Positions 16,652 to 26,474 of a stretch of DNA of 64,000 nucleotides are shown piece after piece. Under the pieces are notes generated by a model, which worked only from the letters and a program-made list of their open reading frames with translations, was not told the DNA's origin and ran no database searches. Each line of letters starts with the position of its first letter. Within the stretch, counting starts at the first letter, position 1. A program made the translations under genes and the position numbers. The stretch comes from VYFG01 sp965204165 (GTDB lineage Bacteria; Pseudomonadota; Gammaproteobacteria; Arenicellales; Poriferihabitantaceae). The stretch is taken from the NCBI GenBank assembly GCA_965204165.1, contig OZ241969.1, positions 434,001 to 498,000 on the forward strand, read 5' to 3'.

Positions 16652-19156
16652 ATGAGGCCGTCCCAGGTCCTGGCACTGTCGCCCCGCCTACTGTGGCGCG
16701 AGTGGCGCAGCGGCGAGCTGTCCATACTCCTGCTTGCCCTGGTGGTGGCCATCGGCAGCCACACCGCGATCGGCCATTTCGCCGACCGCGTCAGCCGCGG
16801 CATGACGATCAATGCCCAGCATGTCATCGGCGGCGACCTGGTGATGTCCAGCAGCCGGCCGTTCGACCCCGCGGTGCGCGAGGAGGCGGCCCGCCTGGAC
16901 ATCGAGACCGCAAGCACCCAGCGGTTCTTCACGGTGGCGGGCACCGGTGAAGACATTCTCCTGGTGTCGGTGAAGTCCGTGGGCGACAGCTACCCCCTGA
17001 AGGGCAGCCTCCGGGTGACCCGCGAACTCTACGGCACCGAGGAGGCGGTGCAAAACGGCCCCGGGCGAGGCGAGGCCTGGGTGGAGGCCCGGGTGCTCCA
17101 TGCCCTCGGCATCGAACTCGGACAGGAAATCACCATCGGGGAGTCCGGATTCCGGTTGAGCCGGGTGCTGACCTACGAGCCCGACCGCGGCAACAACTTC
17201 TACAGCTTCAACCCCCGGGTGATGATCAACCAGGCCGACCTCGAGGAGACCGGCGTCATCCAGCCCGGCAGCCGCGTATGGTACCGGGACCTGTTCGCGG
17301 GCGACGCGGAGCAGGTATCCCGGTTTCGCGCATGGCTGGAGCCGCGGCTGAACCCCGGGGAGCACATCCGTAATCTCGACGAGGACCGGCCCGCGCTGAG
17401 CGAAGCACTGGACAAGGCGAAGCAGTACACCGGCCTAGCCAGCCTGGTGGCGCTGCTGCTGGCCGCGGTGGCCGTCGCCAACAGTGGCCGCCATTACAGC
17501 GAAAGACATTACGACACCAGCGCGCTGCTGCGCTGCCTCGGCTGCAGCCAGAACGACATTCTCGGCATCTATGTCCTGCAACTGCTGCTGCTGGCGCTGG
17601 CGGGAGGCATCCTGGGCAACCTGGTGGGCTGGCTCTCCCAGGCCGGCCTGATCATGGTGCTGGGTTCATTGCTGCCCGAGAACATTCCGGGCATCGGTAT
17701 CGAGCCGGTGCTGTCGGGCATGTTCCTCGGCTTCGTGGTGCTGCTCGGCTTCACCCTGCCCTCCGTCCTCAGGCTGCGCGCGGTGCCCCCCCAGCGGGTG
17801 CTCCGGAAGGACCTGACGCCGCTGTCCCTGTCCGCGCGCCTGGTTTACGGGGTGACGCTGACGCTGATCGTGACCCTGATGTGGATCTACACCGGCAACA
17901 TCGTCCTGACCCTGGGAATGACCGGGGGCAGCGTCGTGGTGATCGCTGTCGCCGCCCTTGGCATCGTCGGCATATTCCGCCTGCTGGCCCGGTTCCTGCC
18001 GCTGATCCCGGTCCAGGTCCGCGCGGGGGTCCGGAACTTCCTGCGCCGGCGCCGGGAGACCGTGGCCCAGACGATGGCCTTCGGCCTGACCATCATGGCC
18101 ATGCTGGTGGTGCTGATGCTGCGCACGGAACTCATCACCACCTGGCAGGAAACGGTGCCGGAAGATGCGCCCAACCATTTCGTGCTCAACATACAGGTCC
18201 ATGAAACCGAACCCTGGGCCGAATTCACCGCGGGCCGGGAGATCGATGCCGGCCCCCTGTACCAGGTCGTCCGCGGCCGGCTGATCCGGATCAACGGCAC
18301 GCCGGTCAGGGACCACGTGAGCAAGGAGGAGCGGGAGGATGAAAGCATCAACCGCGAACTCAACCTCACCTGGTCGGAGGAACTGCCGACGGACAACAGG
18401 CTGACGGCGGGAAGGTGGTGGCAGGCCGGCGACCGGGGGCACACGCGCGTATCGGTGGAGGACGAACTGGCCGAGCGCCTCGGAATCGCCATCGGGGACG
18501 AACTGACGTTCTTCACCGGCGACCGCAACTGGACGGCCGAGGTCGTCAGCCTGCGCCGCGTGAAATGGGACAATTTCAATCCCAATTTCTACATGGTCTT
18601 CAATCCCGGCGCCCTGGACGCCCTGCCCGCCAGCTGGATCGGCAGCTTCTTTCTCGAACCCGAGCGGAAAAAGCTGCTGGTGGACATGATGCGGTCCTTT
18701 CCCTCCATCACCCTGCTTGAGGTCGACGCCGTGCTCAGGCAGGTCAAGACCATCATCGGCCAGGTCATACTGGCAGTGGAGTCCATTCTCCTGTTCGTCC
18801 TGGTGGCGGGATTCGTGGTGACCCTCTCGGCGATCCACACCAGCATGAACGAGCGCCTCCAGGAAGGGGCCCTGGTACGGACCCTCGGCGCCGGGCGGGG
18901 GCTGCTCCACATCAACCAGTGGAGCGAATTCGCCAGCATGGGCCTGCTCGCCGGCCTCATCGGCGTGCTGGGTGCGGAACTCGTGATCGCGGTGCTCTAC
19001 TGGCGAATCTTCGAGCTGGAGTACTCGCCGACCTGGTGGGCGTGGGCCCTCGTGCCGCCCCTGTCCGCGCTGCTGATCGGACTCGCGGGCATCTGGAGCA
19101 GCCGCCGCATCCTGGCACAGCCGCCGATCAGGATCCTCAGGGAGGCGGGCGCATGA
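16652..19156 (+). CDS. FtsX-fold ABC transporter permease, YbbP type
   Basis: The 834-residue membrane protein has an N-terminal helix (LSILLLALVVAIGSHTAIG), a large periplasmic domain, and two FtsX blocks. The first is around residues 250-400 (LVALLLAAVAVANSGRHYS) and the second at the C-terminus (IHTSMNERLQEGALVRTLGA). This is the ten-helix YbbP/SalY architecture that pairs with YbbA. Lipid or lipoprotein handling is likely from the class but not proven. Its stop overlaps the next ABC gene (ATGA at 19153), so the three genes form one operon. Confidence 0.9.
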   Translation: MRPSQVLALSPRLLWREWRSGELSILLLALVVAIGSHTAIGHFADRVSRGMTINAQHVIGGDLVMSSSRPFDPAVREEAARLDIETASTQRFFTVAGTGEDILLVSVKSVGDSYPLKGSLRVTRELYGTEEAVQNGPGRGEAWVEARVLHALGIELGQEITIGESGFRLSRVLTYEPDRGNNFYSFNPRVMINQADLEETGVIQPGSRVWYRDLFAGDAEQVSRFRAWLEPRLNPGEHIRNLDEDRPALSEALDKAKQYTGLASLVALLLAAVAVANSGRHYSERHYDTSALLRCLGCSQNDILGIYVLQLLLLALAGGILGNLVGWLSQAGLIMVLGSLLPENIPGIGIEPVLSGMFLGFVVLLGFTLPSVLRLRAVPPQRVLRKDLTPLSLSARLVYGVTLTLIVTLMWIYTGNIVLTLGMTGGSVVVIAVAALGIVGIFRLLARFLPLIPVQVRAGVRNFLRRRRETVAQTMAFGLTIMAMLVVLMLRTELITTWQETVPEDAPNHFVLNIQVHETEPWAEFTAGREIDAGPLYQVVRGRLIRINGTPVRDHVSKEEREDESINRELNLTWSEELPTDNRLTAGRWWQAGDRGHTRVSVEDELAERLGIAIGDELTFFTGDRNWTAEVVSLRRVKWDNFNPNFYMVFNPGALDALPASWIGSFFLEPERKKLLVDMMRSFPSITLLEVDAVLRQVKTIIGQVILAVESILLFVLVAGFVVTLSAIHTSMNERLQEGALVRTLGAGRGLLHINQWSEFASMGLLAGLIGVLGAELVIAVLYWRIFELEYSPTWWAWALVPPLSALLIGLAGIWSSRRILAQPPIRILREAGA

Positions 19157-21111
19157 ACGCCCTCAACGACATGGTCGGCCGCTTCAACACCTGGCTGGAA
19201 AGCTACTGTCCGCCCTTTCCGGAGGAATTGCCCGGCAAGCCGCCGGACACGCTGTTCGGATTCGTTGCCTACTTCACCCGCCCCTTCTGGCCGCTGCTGC
19301 TGGCGAGCGCGACCTTTTCCATCGTCATCTCCCTCATTGAGGTCTACCTGTTCTCCTTCGTCGGCAACCTGGTGGACTGGCTGGCGACCTCCCAGAGGGA
19401 GAACTTCTGGGACACCTACCGCACCAGGCTGATCGCGATCGGGATTCTGGTGCTGGTCCTTCTGCCCTCGCTCAAGTTCGTCTACGAGGGCATCGTGCAC
19501 CAGGGGCTCCTCGGCAACTTCGCCATGCGCACCCGCTGGCAGGCCCATCGCTATCTGCTGCGCCAGAGCGTGGATTTCTTCCAGAGTGATTTCGCCGGAC
19601 GGGTGGCGACGAAGATGATGCAGACCTCCCTGGGGATCCGCGACGCCGTCATCAAGATCACCGAGGTGCTCCTCTACGTCGCGGTCTACTTCACCGGTGC
19701 CATGGTGCTGTTCGCCACCAGCGATCTCCGGCTGACCGCGCCCATGCTCCTGTGGCTCACGGGATACATCTTCACGTTGCGCTACTTCATTCCCCGCATG
19801 CGCCGCATCTCCATGGAACAGGCGGAAGCCCGCTCCATGGTCACCGGCCGGGTCGTGGACAGCTACACCAACATCACCACCGTGAAGATGTTCTCCCACA
19901 GCAATGCCGAGGATGAATACGCCCGCGAGGGCATGACCGAATTCCTCGACACGGTATACCAGCAGATGCGCCTGTCGGCCCTGCTCACGGTGGTGCTCAA
20001 TTGGCTCAACGCGGGCCTGCTGTTCCTCGTGGGCGCCACCTCGATTATGCTCTGGCACCAGGACGCGGTCACCGTGGGCGCCATCGCCTTCGCCATGGGC
20101 CTGGTCATGCGCATGCAGGGCATGTCGCAGTGGATCCTCTGGGAAATCGCCGGCCTGTTTGAAAACATCGGCATCATCCAGGACGGGATCGACGTCATTT
20201 CCCGTGACATCGCCATCACCGACCGCCAGGATGCGACCTCCCTGCACATGAACGGCGGGCAGGTCCGCTTCCGCAACGTCTACTTCAACTACGGCAAGGA
20301 CCTGGATCCGGGCGCCGGCAGCGTGATCGCGGATTTTTCCCTGGAAATTTCCCCCGGCGAGAAGATCGGCCTGGTCGGGCGCTCCGGCGCCGGCAAGTCC
20401 ACCCTGGTCAACCTCCTCCTCCGGTTCTACGATGCCGAGTCGGGTGCCATCGAAATCGACGGCCAGGATATCGCCGGCGTCACCCAGGACAGCCTGCGCG
20501 CACAGATCGGCATGGTGACCCAGGACACGTCCCTCCTGCACCGGTCCGTGATCGACAACATCCGGTACGGGTCGCCGGATGCCGACATGGACGTGGCGGT
20601 CGCGGCGGCGAAACAGGCAAGGGCGCATGACTTCATCCTGGGGTTGGAGGACCAGGACGGGCGCAAGGGCTACGAGGCCCACGTGGGTGAGCGGGGCATC
20701 AAGCTGTCCGGCGGACAGCGCCAGCGAATCGCCATTGCCAGGGTCCTTTTGAAAAACGCCCCGATCCTGGTCCTGGACGAGGCCACCAGTGCACTCGATT
20801 CCGAGGTGGAGGCGGCCATCCAGGAGAGCCTGTACACGCTCATGGTCGGCAAGACCGTGGTCGCCATCGCGCACCGGCTCTCCACCATCGCCCAGATGGA
20901 CCGGCTGGTCGTCATGGACCGGGGCAGTATCATGGAGACGGGCACCCATCAGGAACTGCTCACATGGGGCGGGCTGTACGCCGATCTCTGGAGCCGGCAG
21001 TCCGGCGGATTCCTGGCAGGCAACACCATTCCCCCGAAGGACGGACGGATTGCCGGCCCCGGCATCGATCCGGAAGGCAGCCGGCCCGTGCCCGGCGCCT
21101 TCCGCGCCTGA
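19153..21111 (+). CDS. MsbA-like ABC exporter, fused membrane and ATPase domains
   Basis: The 652-residue half-transporter has six membrane helices in residues 45-330. An ATPase domain follows with Walker A GRSGAGKSTLVNLL (about residue 411), signature LSGGQRQR, Walker B ILVLDEATSALDSEVE and the H-loop VAIAHRLST. It forms a homodimer in the inner membrane and exports lipids, peptides or drugs; the substrate cannot be read. The N-terminus has a soluble stretch of about 40 residues before the first helix. A GAGGCGGG sequence ahead of the ATG is a plausible ribosome site, and the gene is coupled to the YbbP-like permease. Confidence 0.92.
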   Translation: MNALNDMVGRFNTWLESYCPPFPEELPGKPPDTLFGFVAYFTRPFWPLLLASATFSIVISLIEVYLFSFVGNLVDWLATSQRENFWDTYRTRLIAIGILVLVLLPSLKFVYEGIVHQGLLGNFAMRTRWQAHRYLLRQSVDFFQSDFAGRVATKMMQTSLGIRDAVIKITEVLLYVAVYFTGAMVLFATSDLRLTAPMLLWLTGYIFTLRYFIPRMRRISMEQAEARSMVTGRVVDSYTNITTVKMFSHSNAEDEYAREGMTEFLDTVYQQMRLSALLTVVLNWLNAGLLFLVGATSIMLWHQDAVTVGAIAFAMGLVMRMQGMSQWILWEIAGLFENIGIIQDGIDVISRDIAITDRQDATSLHMNGGQVRFRNVYFNYGKDLDPGAGSVIADFSLEISPGEKIGLVGRSGAGKSTLVNLLLRFYDAESGAIEIDGQDIAGVTQDSLRAQIGMVTQDTSLLHRSVIDNIRYGSPDADMDVAVAAAKQARAHDFILGLEDQDGRKGYEAHVGERGIKLSGGQRQRIAIARVLLKNAPILVLDEATSALDSEVEAAIQESLYTLMVGKTVVAIAHRLSTIAQMDRLVVMDRGSIMETGTHQELLTWGGLYADLWSRQSGGFLAGNTIPPKDGRIAGPGIDPEGSRPVPGAFRA

Positions 21112-21211
21112 GGACCGGAAGGCGGCCCGGACGCATCACATCCCCGCCTCGCCTGGAAATGGCCTGTAAAGCGGCCAAAATACCGGCAATCTGATCGACA
21201 TGTATAGAGAT

Positions 21212-21239
21212 TTGTCTCATACTAACTATATGATATAAA
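21212..21239 (+). promoter_or_regulatory. Likely sigma-70 promoter of the Fic gene
   Basis: TTGTCT (21212-21217) and TATAAA (21234-21239) are separated by 16 bp in a strikingly AT-rich stretch (about 21185-21262) within GC-rich surroundings. The Fic start codon lies 23 bp beyond the -10 box. The AT-rich pocket fits a gene with separate control from the ABC operon that ends at 21111. Confidence 0.6.
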
Positions 21240-21261
21240 TGTAATTATTTGTGAAACGAGT

Positions 21262-22497
21262 ATGCACGGCGAAGCGGCTGCAAAACCGGCCATAATGAAG
21301 ATCGTCGAAAACCGGGGCGAAACCATTGGCCTGATGGAGCCGATGCGTGTGGGCGAGGGCTCACGGCTGCGCACCGAGCTCACCGACCTTGCGATCGAAC
21401 TTGCCGGGCGTGCGGCTGGTCTCCGGCACGGACTGCCAGACGGCGTGCTAACCGCGCTGGCTGAGTTGGTGCGGACGGTAAACTGCTACTACAGCAACCT
21501 GATCGAAGGACACGATACCCATCCGATCGATATTGAGAGGGCACTCAGGGACGACTACAGCGCCGACCCGGAAAAAAGAAACCTGCAACTCGAGGCCAGG
21601 GCGCATATCACTGTCCAGGGATGGATTGACGAAGGAGGGCTTGCGGGCCGGGCCACGACCTCCGAAGGCCTGCAGGAAACCCATCGCCGATTCTGCGCAC
21701 TGCTGCCGGAGGAACTGCTCCGGGTCGAGTACCCGGACACGGGGGGGCGCATCGAGGTGATCCCCGGCGAGTTTCGGCGGCACGATGCCAGGGTGGGCCG
21801 CCACATCCCGGTCAGCCCCGGTGCCGTGTCCCGCTTCATGGCACGCTTCGAGGCCGCATACGGTGATCTCGGCCGGACTGATCGCATTCTCGCCGCTGCC
21901 GCCGCGCATCACCGTCTTGCGTGGATACACCCGTTCATTGACGGTAACGGAAGGGTCGCCCGCCTGATGTCCCATGCGATACTGTCAGAGACGCTGGATA
22001 CCGGTGGAATCTGGTCGATCGCGCGAGGCCTGGCACGCAATGTTGACGACTACAGGGGCCTGCTCGCCGCCTGCGATCTTCCACGCCGCAACGATCTCGA
22101 CAGGCGCGGCAGCCTGAGTGAGGAAGCGCTGGTTGAATTCACGAAATTCTTCCTCTGTACCTGTATCGACCAGGTGGACTTCATGGAAGAGCTGATGCAG
22201 CCGGACCGTCTGCGCACACGCCTGCTGGTGTGGGCCGAAGAGGAAATCAGGGCGTCCGCCCTTCCCCCGAAGTCCGGGCAGGCGCTCGAAGCGGTGCTCT
22301 ACCGGGGCGAGCTGCCGAGAGGTGATGTCGCAAGGCTGCTCGGCGTGAGCGAGCGGTCCGCCCGCCGGATCACATCCGCCCTCATCGCTCGGGGAGCACT
22401 GACATCGGCAAGCTCCCGCGCTCCGCTCCATCTGGCTTTCCCCGCAAGACTGGCTTTACGCTGGATGCCGGGGCTGTTCCCGGAGAAAGCGCGGTAA
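21262..22497 (+). CDS. Fic-domain protein, class II with N-terminal inhibitory motif
   Basis: The 411-residue protein carries the complete Fic AMP-transfer motif HPFIDGNGRVAR, catalytic His223. The inhibitory-helix motif S-x-x-x-E-G lies at residues 78-83 (SNLIEG), upstream of the Fic core, so self-inhibition is expected as in class II. A C-terminal winged-helix segment (GDVARLLGVSERSARRITSAL, about residues 355-375) could bind DNA. It should AMPylate a protein target, possibly itself; Fic proteins range from housekeeping to toxin-like. No small antitoxin gene is adjacent. It has its own AT-rich promoter and interrupts an otherwise GC-rich region, hinting at acquisition. Confidence 0.92.
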   Translation: MHGEAAAKPAIMKIVENRGETIGLMEPMRVGEGSRLRTELTDLAIELAGRAAGLRHGLPDGVLTALAELVRTVNCYYSNLIEGHDTHPIDIERALRDDYSADPEKRNLQLEARAHITVQGWIDEGGLAGRATTSEGLQETHRRFCALLPEELLRVEYPDTGGRIEVIPGEFRRHDARVGRHIPVSPGAVSRFMARFEAAYGDLGRTDRILAAAAAHHRLAWIHPFIDGNGRVARLMSHAILSETLDTGGIWSIARGLARNVDDYRGLLAACDLPRRNDLDRRGSLSEEALVEFTKFFLCTCIDQVDFMEELMQPDRLRTRLLVWAEEEIRASALPPKSGQALEAVLYRGELPRGDVARLLGVSERSARRITSALIARGALTSASSRAPLHLAFPARLALRWMPGLFPEKAR

Positions 22498-22565
22498 TGG
22501 CCGGCACCCCGGCCTGCTGAACCATTCCGTCACATGAATTTTCCTCCAACCCTTTTGCCTGGCAT

Positions 22566-24113
22566 ATGATTTCGGACGATCGGCAGAACCCCGGGCGGGG
22601 GCGGCGCGGCACCCGGCGGGGAGAGCGGCGGGAACTCTCGCAGACCGGCGGTACTGGCGATGATCCACGGCCTGTATGGCCAGGGATGCCGGGAGGTCGT
22701 TACCGGCCGCTTCCGGAATCCGAACTGGAGGTGATCCACCAGGGCGTGCTGACCATTCTCGAACGCACGGGACTTTCCCATGCTCCCGAAGGGACCATAG
22801 AGCGCGTGCTGGCGGCGGGGGGCAGGCTCGACCGCGGCCGCCTCTGCTTTCCCGAACCCCTGGTCCGGCGCGCACTGGAGGGCATGCGGCGGAACTTCAC
22901 CCTGCACGGGCAACGGCCGGAGCACGCGCTCCGTCTGACCGGCAGGCGGGTGCACATGGGTTCGGGCGGTGCGGCGCCTTCCGTCCTGGACATGGAGACC
23001 CGCCGGTACCGGGACGCCACGCTCAGGGACCTGTACGATGCCGCCAGGCTGGTGGACGCGCTGCCCAACGTGCATTTTTTCAGCCGCTCCCTGGTGGCCC
23101 GGGACATGCCGGACGAGCGCAGCCTGGACCTCAACACCGCCTGGGCCTGCCTCAAGGGCACCGCCAAGCATGTCTGCGTCAGCGCGTCACACCCGGAACA
23201 TGTCCGCGAAATCGCCGCGATGTGCTACCGGCTGGCGGGCTCCCGCGAACACTTCATCGAGCGCCCTTTCCTGTCCCTCAACATCAATCATGTCACCCCG
23301 CCGCTCCGGTTTGCACAGGACGCGGTAGAGGTGATCGAGGCGGCGGCGCTGCATGGCATTCCTGCCCATGCCAACGTCTTCGGACAGGTCGGCGCCTCCT
23401 CTCCGGTGAGCCTGGCGGGGTCGCTGGCGCAAACCGTCGCGGAAACCCTGGCCGGGATGATTGTCGCCTGGCTGGTGAACCCGGACGCCCTGGTGCTGTT
23501 CGGCGCCAAGCCCATGATCACCGACCTGCGGACCGGGGCCATGAGCGGCGGCGGCGGGGAACAGGCCATGGTGATGGCGGCCGCGACCCAGATGGCGCAA
23601 TACTACGATCTGCCCGGCGTATCCATTGCCGGCGCCGCCGACAGCAAGATCGCGGATGCCCAGAGCGGCTACGAGAAGTCGCTGTCGGTCGTCCTGGCTG
23701 CGCAGGCGGGGAGCAATCTCATCACCCAGGCCTGCGGCATGCAGGCCAGCCTGATGGGCTGCGCCCTGGAAAGCTACGTCATCGACAACGACATGCTGGG
23801 CGCCATCCTGAGCAGCCTCAGGCAGGTGGAAGTGTCCCCCGATACCCTGGCGCTGGATGATATCGACCGGGTAGCGACCGGGGCGGGGCATTTCCTCGGC
23901 GAGGCCCTGACCATGGCGCGGATGAAGTCGGATTTCCTGTACCCCGCGCTGGCCGACAGGCGCCCCCCGGGGGAGTGGGAGGAAGCCGGCAGTCCGGACA
24001 TCCGGGATCTGGCCATCCGGCGGACACGGGCGATTCTGCGGGAGCATGTCCCGGATCACACCCGTGCCCCGGGTCCCGGGATCGAGACGGATTTCGGCCT
24101 GCAGCCGCTCTGA
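22566..24113 (+). CDS. Trimethylamine methyltransferase (MttB) family protein, non-pyrrolysine
   Basis: The 515-residue protein matches the MttB superfamily: ESELEVIHQGVLTILERTGL at the N-terminus, GGAAPSVLDMETRRYRD, and the barrel core around residues 290-400 (GAKPMITDLRTGAMSGGGGE). There is no in-frame TAG, so it is not a pyrrolysine enzyme like archaeal MttB. Characterised non-Pyl members demethylate glycine betaine, proline betaine or carnitine onto a corrinoid protein. No corrinoid protein gene is beside it. The first 45 residues are Arg/Gly-rich and poorly conserved; a later start near residue 41 (MPGGRYRPLPESE) is possible. An Lrp-type regulator gene converges on it. Confidence 0.87.
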   Translation: MISDDRQNPGRGRRGTRRGERRELSQTGGTGDDPRPVWPGMPGGRYRPLPESELEVIHQGVLTILERTGLSHAPEGTIERVLAAGGRLDRGRLCFPEPLVRRALEGMRRNFTLHGQRPEHALRLTGRRVHMGSGGAAPSVLDMETRRYRDATLRDLYDAARLVDALPNVHFFSRSLVARDMPDERSLDLNTAWACLKGTAKHVCVSASHPEHVREIAAMCYRLAGSREHFIERPFLSLNINHVTPPLRFAQDAVEVIEAAALHGIPAHANVFGQVGASSPVSLAGSLAQTVAETLAGMIVAWLVNPDALVLFGAKPMITDLRTGAMSGGGGEQAMVMAAATQMAQYYDLPGVSIAGAADSKIADAQSGYEKSLSVVLAAQAGSNLITQACGMQASLMGCALESYVIDNDMLGAILSSLRQVEVSPDTLALDDIDRVATGAGHFLGEALTMARMKSDFLYPALADRRPPGEWEEAGSPDIRDLAIRRTRAILREHVPDHTRAPGPGIETDFGLQPL

Positions 24114-24143
24114 CGGCGAGTTGCCTATTAGGGCCCCCCGCCG

Positions 24144-24611
24144 CTACAGGTCGACGGGCAGCCCCTTGTTGGGTATCACGTTGCGCAACTCGAAGCTCGA
24201 GTGCAGGTTGGTCACCCCGGGCAGGCGGCTGAGGCGCCCCAGCAGGAATTCCTCGTAGTGCTTCATGTTCCGCGCCACCACCTTGAGCAGGTAGTCTTCC
24301 GAACGTCCGGTCACCACGCTGCAGCCCACGACTTCAGGGAATTTCACCACCTGGCTTTCGAACTTCTCGAACTGCTCGTTCGTGTGACGCTCCATGGCCA
24401 CCGCGAGATAGGAAGTCAGGTTGAGTCCGAGCACTTCCGGATCCAGCAGCACCGTCGAGCCCGTGATGCACCCCATTTCCTCCAGCCTGCGGACCCGGCG
24501 GGCACAGGGCGTGGGCGACAGGTTGATCTTCGCCGCGAGGTCCAGGTTGCTGATACGCGCATCCTGCTGCAGGATGCGGAGGATCTTTCTGTCAGTTGCG
24601 TCCAGATTCAT
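24144..24611 (-). CDS. Lrp/AsnC family transcriptional regulator
   Basis: The 155-residue protein begins MNLDATDRKILRILQQDAR. A helix-turn-helix follows at residues 20-45 (NLDLAAKINLSPTPCARRVRRL), then an RAM effector domain (VVGCSVVTGRSEDYLLKVVA). This is the full two-domain architecture, close to Lrp/BkdR-type global regulators. It is divergent from leuA over a strongly AT-rich 150-bp spacer, the kind of DNA that Lrp proteins bind. Control of leuA and of itself is therefore plausible, by position only. Confidence 0.94.
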   Translation of the reverse strand: MNLDATDRKILRILQQDARISNLDLAAKINLSPTPCARRVRRLEEMGCITGSTVLLDPEVLGLNLTSYLAVAMERHTNEQFEKFESQVVKFPEVVGCSVVTGRSEDYLLKVVARNMKHYEEFLLGRLSRLPGVTNLHSSFELRNVIPNKGLPVDL

Positions 24612-24760
24612 GATTTGAAAAATAGTCTAATTCACCAAATTATTCATGATTCTATTATATATTCACCTATATATTGCAAATCTATCGCCAAAATGGTGTC
24701 AAATACTCAAGAATTCCCGATAAAATGCCAAGCCCTTCGGGAACTGCACCAAGCGCAGCC
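24612..24760. promoter_or_regulatory. AT-rich divergent control region between lrp-like gene and leuA
   Basis: About 110 bp next to the regulator are strongly AT-rich, for example TATTATATATTCACC and ATATATTG near 24651-24676. This contrasts sharply with the flanking genes. No single -35/-10 pair stands out. The composition and the divergent layout fit Lrp binding, which is an inference. Confidence 0.45.
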
Positions 24761-26458
24761 ATGAAATCCTTTGACCATCGAAAATATCCCACCGAGCGGT
24801 TCGGACCCGACAAGCGCGACCGGCGCTGGCCGGACCGCGCGCTGACCCGGGCTCCGACCTGGTGCAGCGTCGATTTGCGGGACGGGAACCAGGCCCTGAT
24901 CGATCCCATGAACATCCCGAAGAAGATGCGGTTCTGGGAACTGCTGCTGCGTTGCGGGTTCAAGGAGATCGAGATCGGCTTCCCCGCCGCCGCCCAGGTG
25001 GAATTCGATTTCGCCCGCAAGCTGATCGAGGAGGAACGGATACCGGACGATGTCACGGTCCAGGTGCTGACCCAGGCCAGGGAGCACCTGATCGCGCGGA
25101 CCTACGAGTCCCTGGAAGGGGTCGGGCGCGCCATCATGCATGTCTACAATTCCACCAGCCGGGTGCAGCGGGAGAAGGCGTTCAGGATGTCCCGGGACGA
25201 GATCCGCCAGATCGCCGTGGACGGCGCCACCTGGGTGAAGGAGTACGCGAAGAAATATCCGGGCACGGATTGGACCTTCCAGTATTCGCCGGAAAGCTAC
25301 TCCCAGACCGAACCCGAGTTCTCCATCGAGGTCTGCGAGGCCGTCTGCCGGGTCTGGGAACCGGAAAACGGTCAGAAGGTGATTCTCAACCTGCCGGCCA
25401 CGGTGGAAGCCACGACGCCGAACATCTTCGCCGACCAGGTGGAGTATTTCTGCGACCGCCTGCCCTCCCGGCAGGAGGTCACCATCAGCCTGCATACCCA
25501 CAATGACCGCGGCTGCGCGGTGGCGGCGGCGGAACTGGCCACCATGGCCGGCGCGGACCGCATCGAGGGCACCCTCCTCGGCAACGGTGAGCGCACCGGC
25601 AACATGGACATCGTCACCATGGCGATGAACCTCTACAGCCAGGGCGTGAACCCGGAACTCGACCTCTCCCGCATGCCGGAGATCGTGCAATGCGTGACCG
25701 AATGCAACGGCCTGCCGGTGCATCCGCGCCACCCCTATGCCGGCGAGCTGGTGTTCACCGCGTTTTCCGGCAGCCACCAGGACGCCATCAAGAAGTGTCT
25801 CGAGGCGGAGGACGACGGCATCTGGGACATCGCCTACCTGCCCATCGACCCCCGGGATGTGGACCGCACGTACCAGGATGTGGTGAGAATCAACAGCCAG
25901 TCCGGCAAGGGCGGCGTGGCCTATGTCCTGCAGACCAATTACGGCGTGGAGCTGCCCCGCTGGCTGCAGATCCGGTTCAGCCAGGACGTGCAGAAGCTGG
26001 CCGAGGAACGCGAGCGTGAACTGAACCCGGACGAGATCTGGAACCTGTTCCAGCAGGTCTACATGGGCCATGACCAGCCCTATGCGCTGAAGAAATTCTC
26101 CATGACCAAGGAGGAATCCGGCGACTCGGTGACCGCGGAACTTCGCACGCGCGACGGCGAGGTGGAGATCAGCGGCGAGGCCTTCGGCACCCTGGGGGCG
26201 TTTGTGGACGCCCTTGAGAAGCGGACCGGGAGCAAGCTCCGCATCCTCAACTATACCGAGCATGCGATGTCCGCGGGCACCAGGGCGGAAGCCATCGCCT
26301 ACGTGGAAATGGATATCGACGGGCAACTGCAGGTGGGTGTGGCAACCAGCCAGGACACCGTGGGCGCGATGTTCAAGGCCACCCTGGCCGCCTACAACCA
26401 GGAGGCGATCCGGACCGGCAAAGACCGTGCCGGCCGGGTGATGTCGGAAGTGGCGTAG
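24761..26458 (+). CDS. leuA: 2-isopropylmalate synthase, long (Pseudomonas/actinobacterial) type
   Basis: The 565-residue enzyme condenses acetyl-CoA with 2-oxoisovalerate, the first step of leucine synthesis. The barrel motifs are WCSVDLRDGNQALIDPM (about residues 34-50) and the metal-binding SLHTHNDRG. The C-terminal LeuA allosteric domain covers residues 440-560 and should bind leucine. It is the long form found in Pseudomonas and actinobacteria, not the short E. coli form. The start MKSFDHRKYPTERF aligns with family N-termini; an ATG at 24725 would add 12 residues. It is 20 kb from leuCD. Confidence 0.95.
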   Translation: MKSFDHRKYPTERFGPDKRDRRWPDRALTRAPTWCSVDLRDGNQALIDPMNIPKKMRFWELLLRCGFKEIEIGFPAAAQVEFDFARKLIEEERIPDDVTVQVLTQAREHLIARTYESLEGVGRAIMHVYNSTSRVQREKAFRMSRDEIRQIAVDGATWVKEYAKKYPGTDWTFQYSPESYSQTEPEFSIEVCEAVCRVWEPENGQKVILNLPATVEATTPNIFADQVEYFCDRLPSRQEVTISLHTHNDRGCAVAAAELATMAGADRIEGTLLGNGERTGNMDIVTMAMNLYSQGVNPELDLSRMPEIVQCVTECNGLPVHPRHPYAGELVFTAFSGSHQDAIKKCLEAEDDGIWDIAYLPIDPRDVDRTYQDVVRINSQSGKGGVAYVLQTNYGVELPRWLQIRFSQDVQKLAEERERELNPDEIWNLFQQVYMGHDQPYALKKFSMTKEESGDSVTAELRTRDGEVEISGEAFGTLGAFVDALEKRTGSKLRILNYTEHAMSAGTRAEAIAYVEMDIDGQLQVGVATSQDTVGAMFKATLAAYNQEAIRTGKDRAGRVMSEVA

Positions 26459-26474
26459 CCCGGGCCCGGGGGCG

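Noticed and set aside
22566..24113. Pyrrolysine-containing trimethylamine methyltransferase
   Set aside because: The frame has no in-frame TAG, so no pyrrolysine can be inserted.
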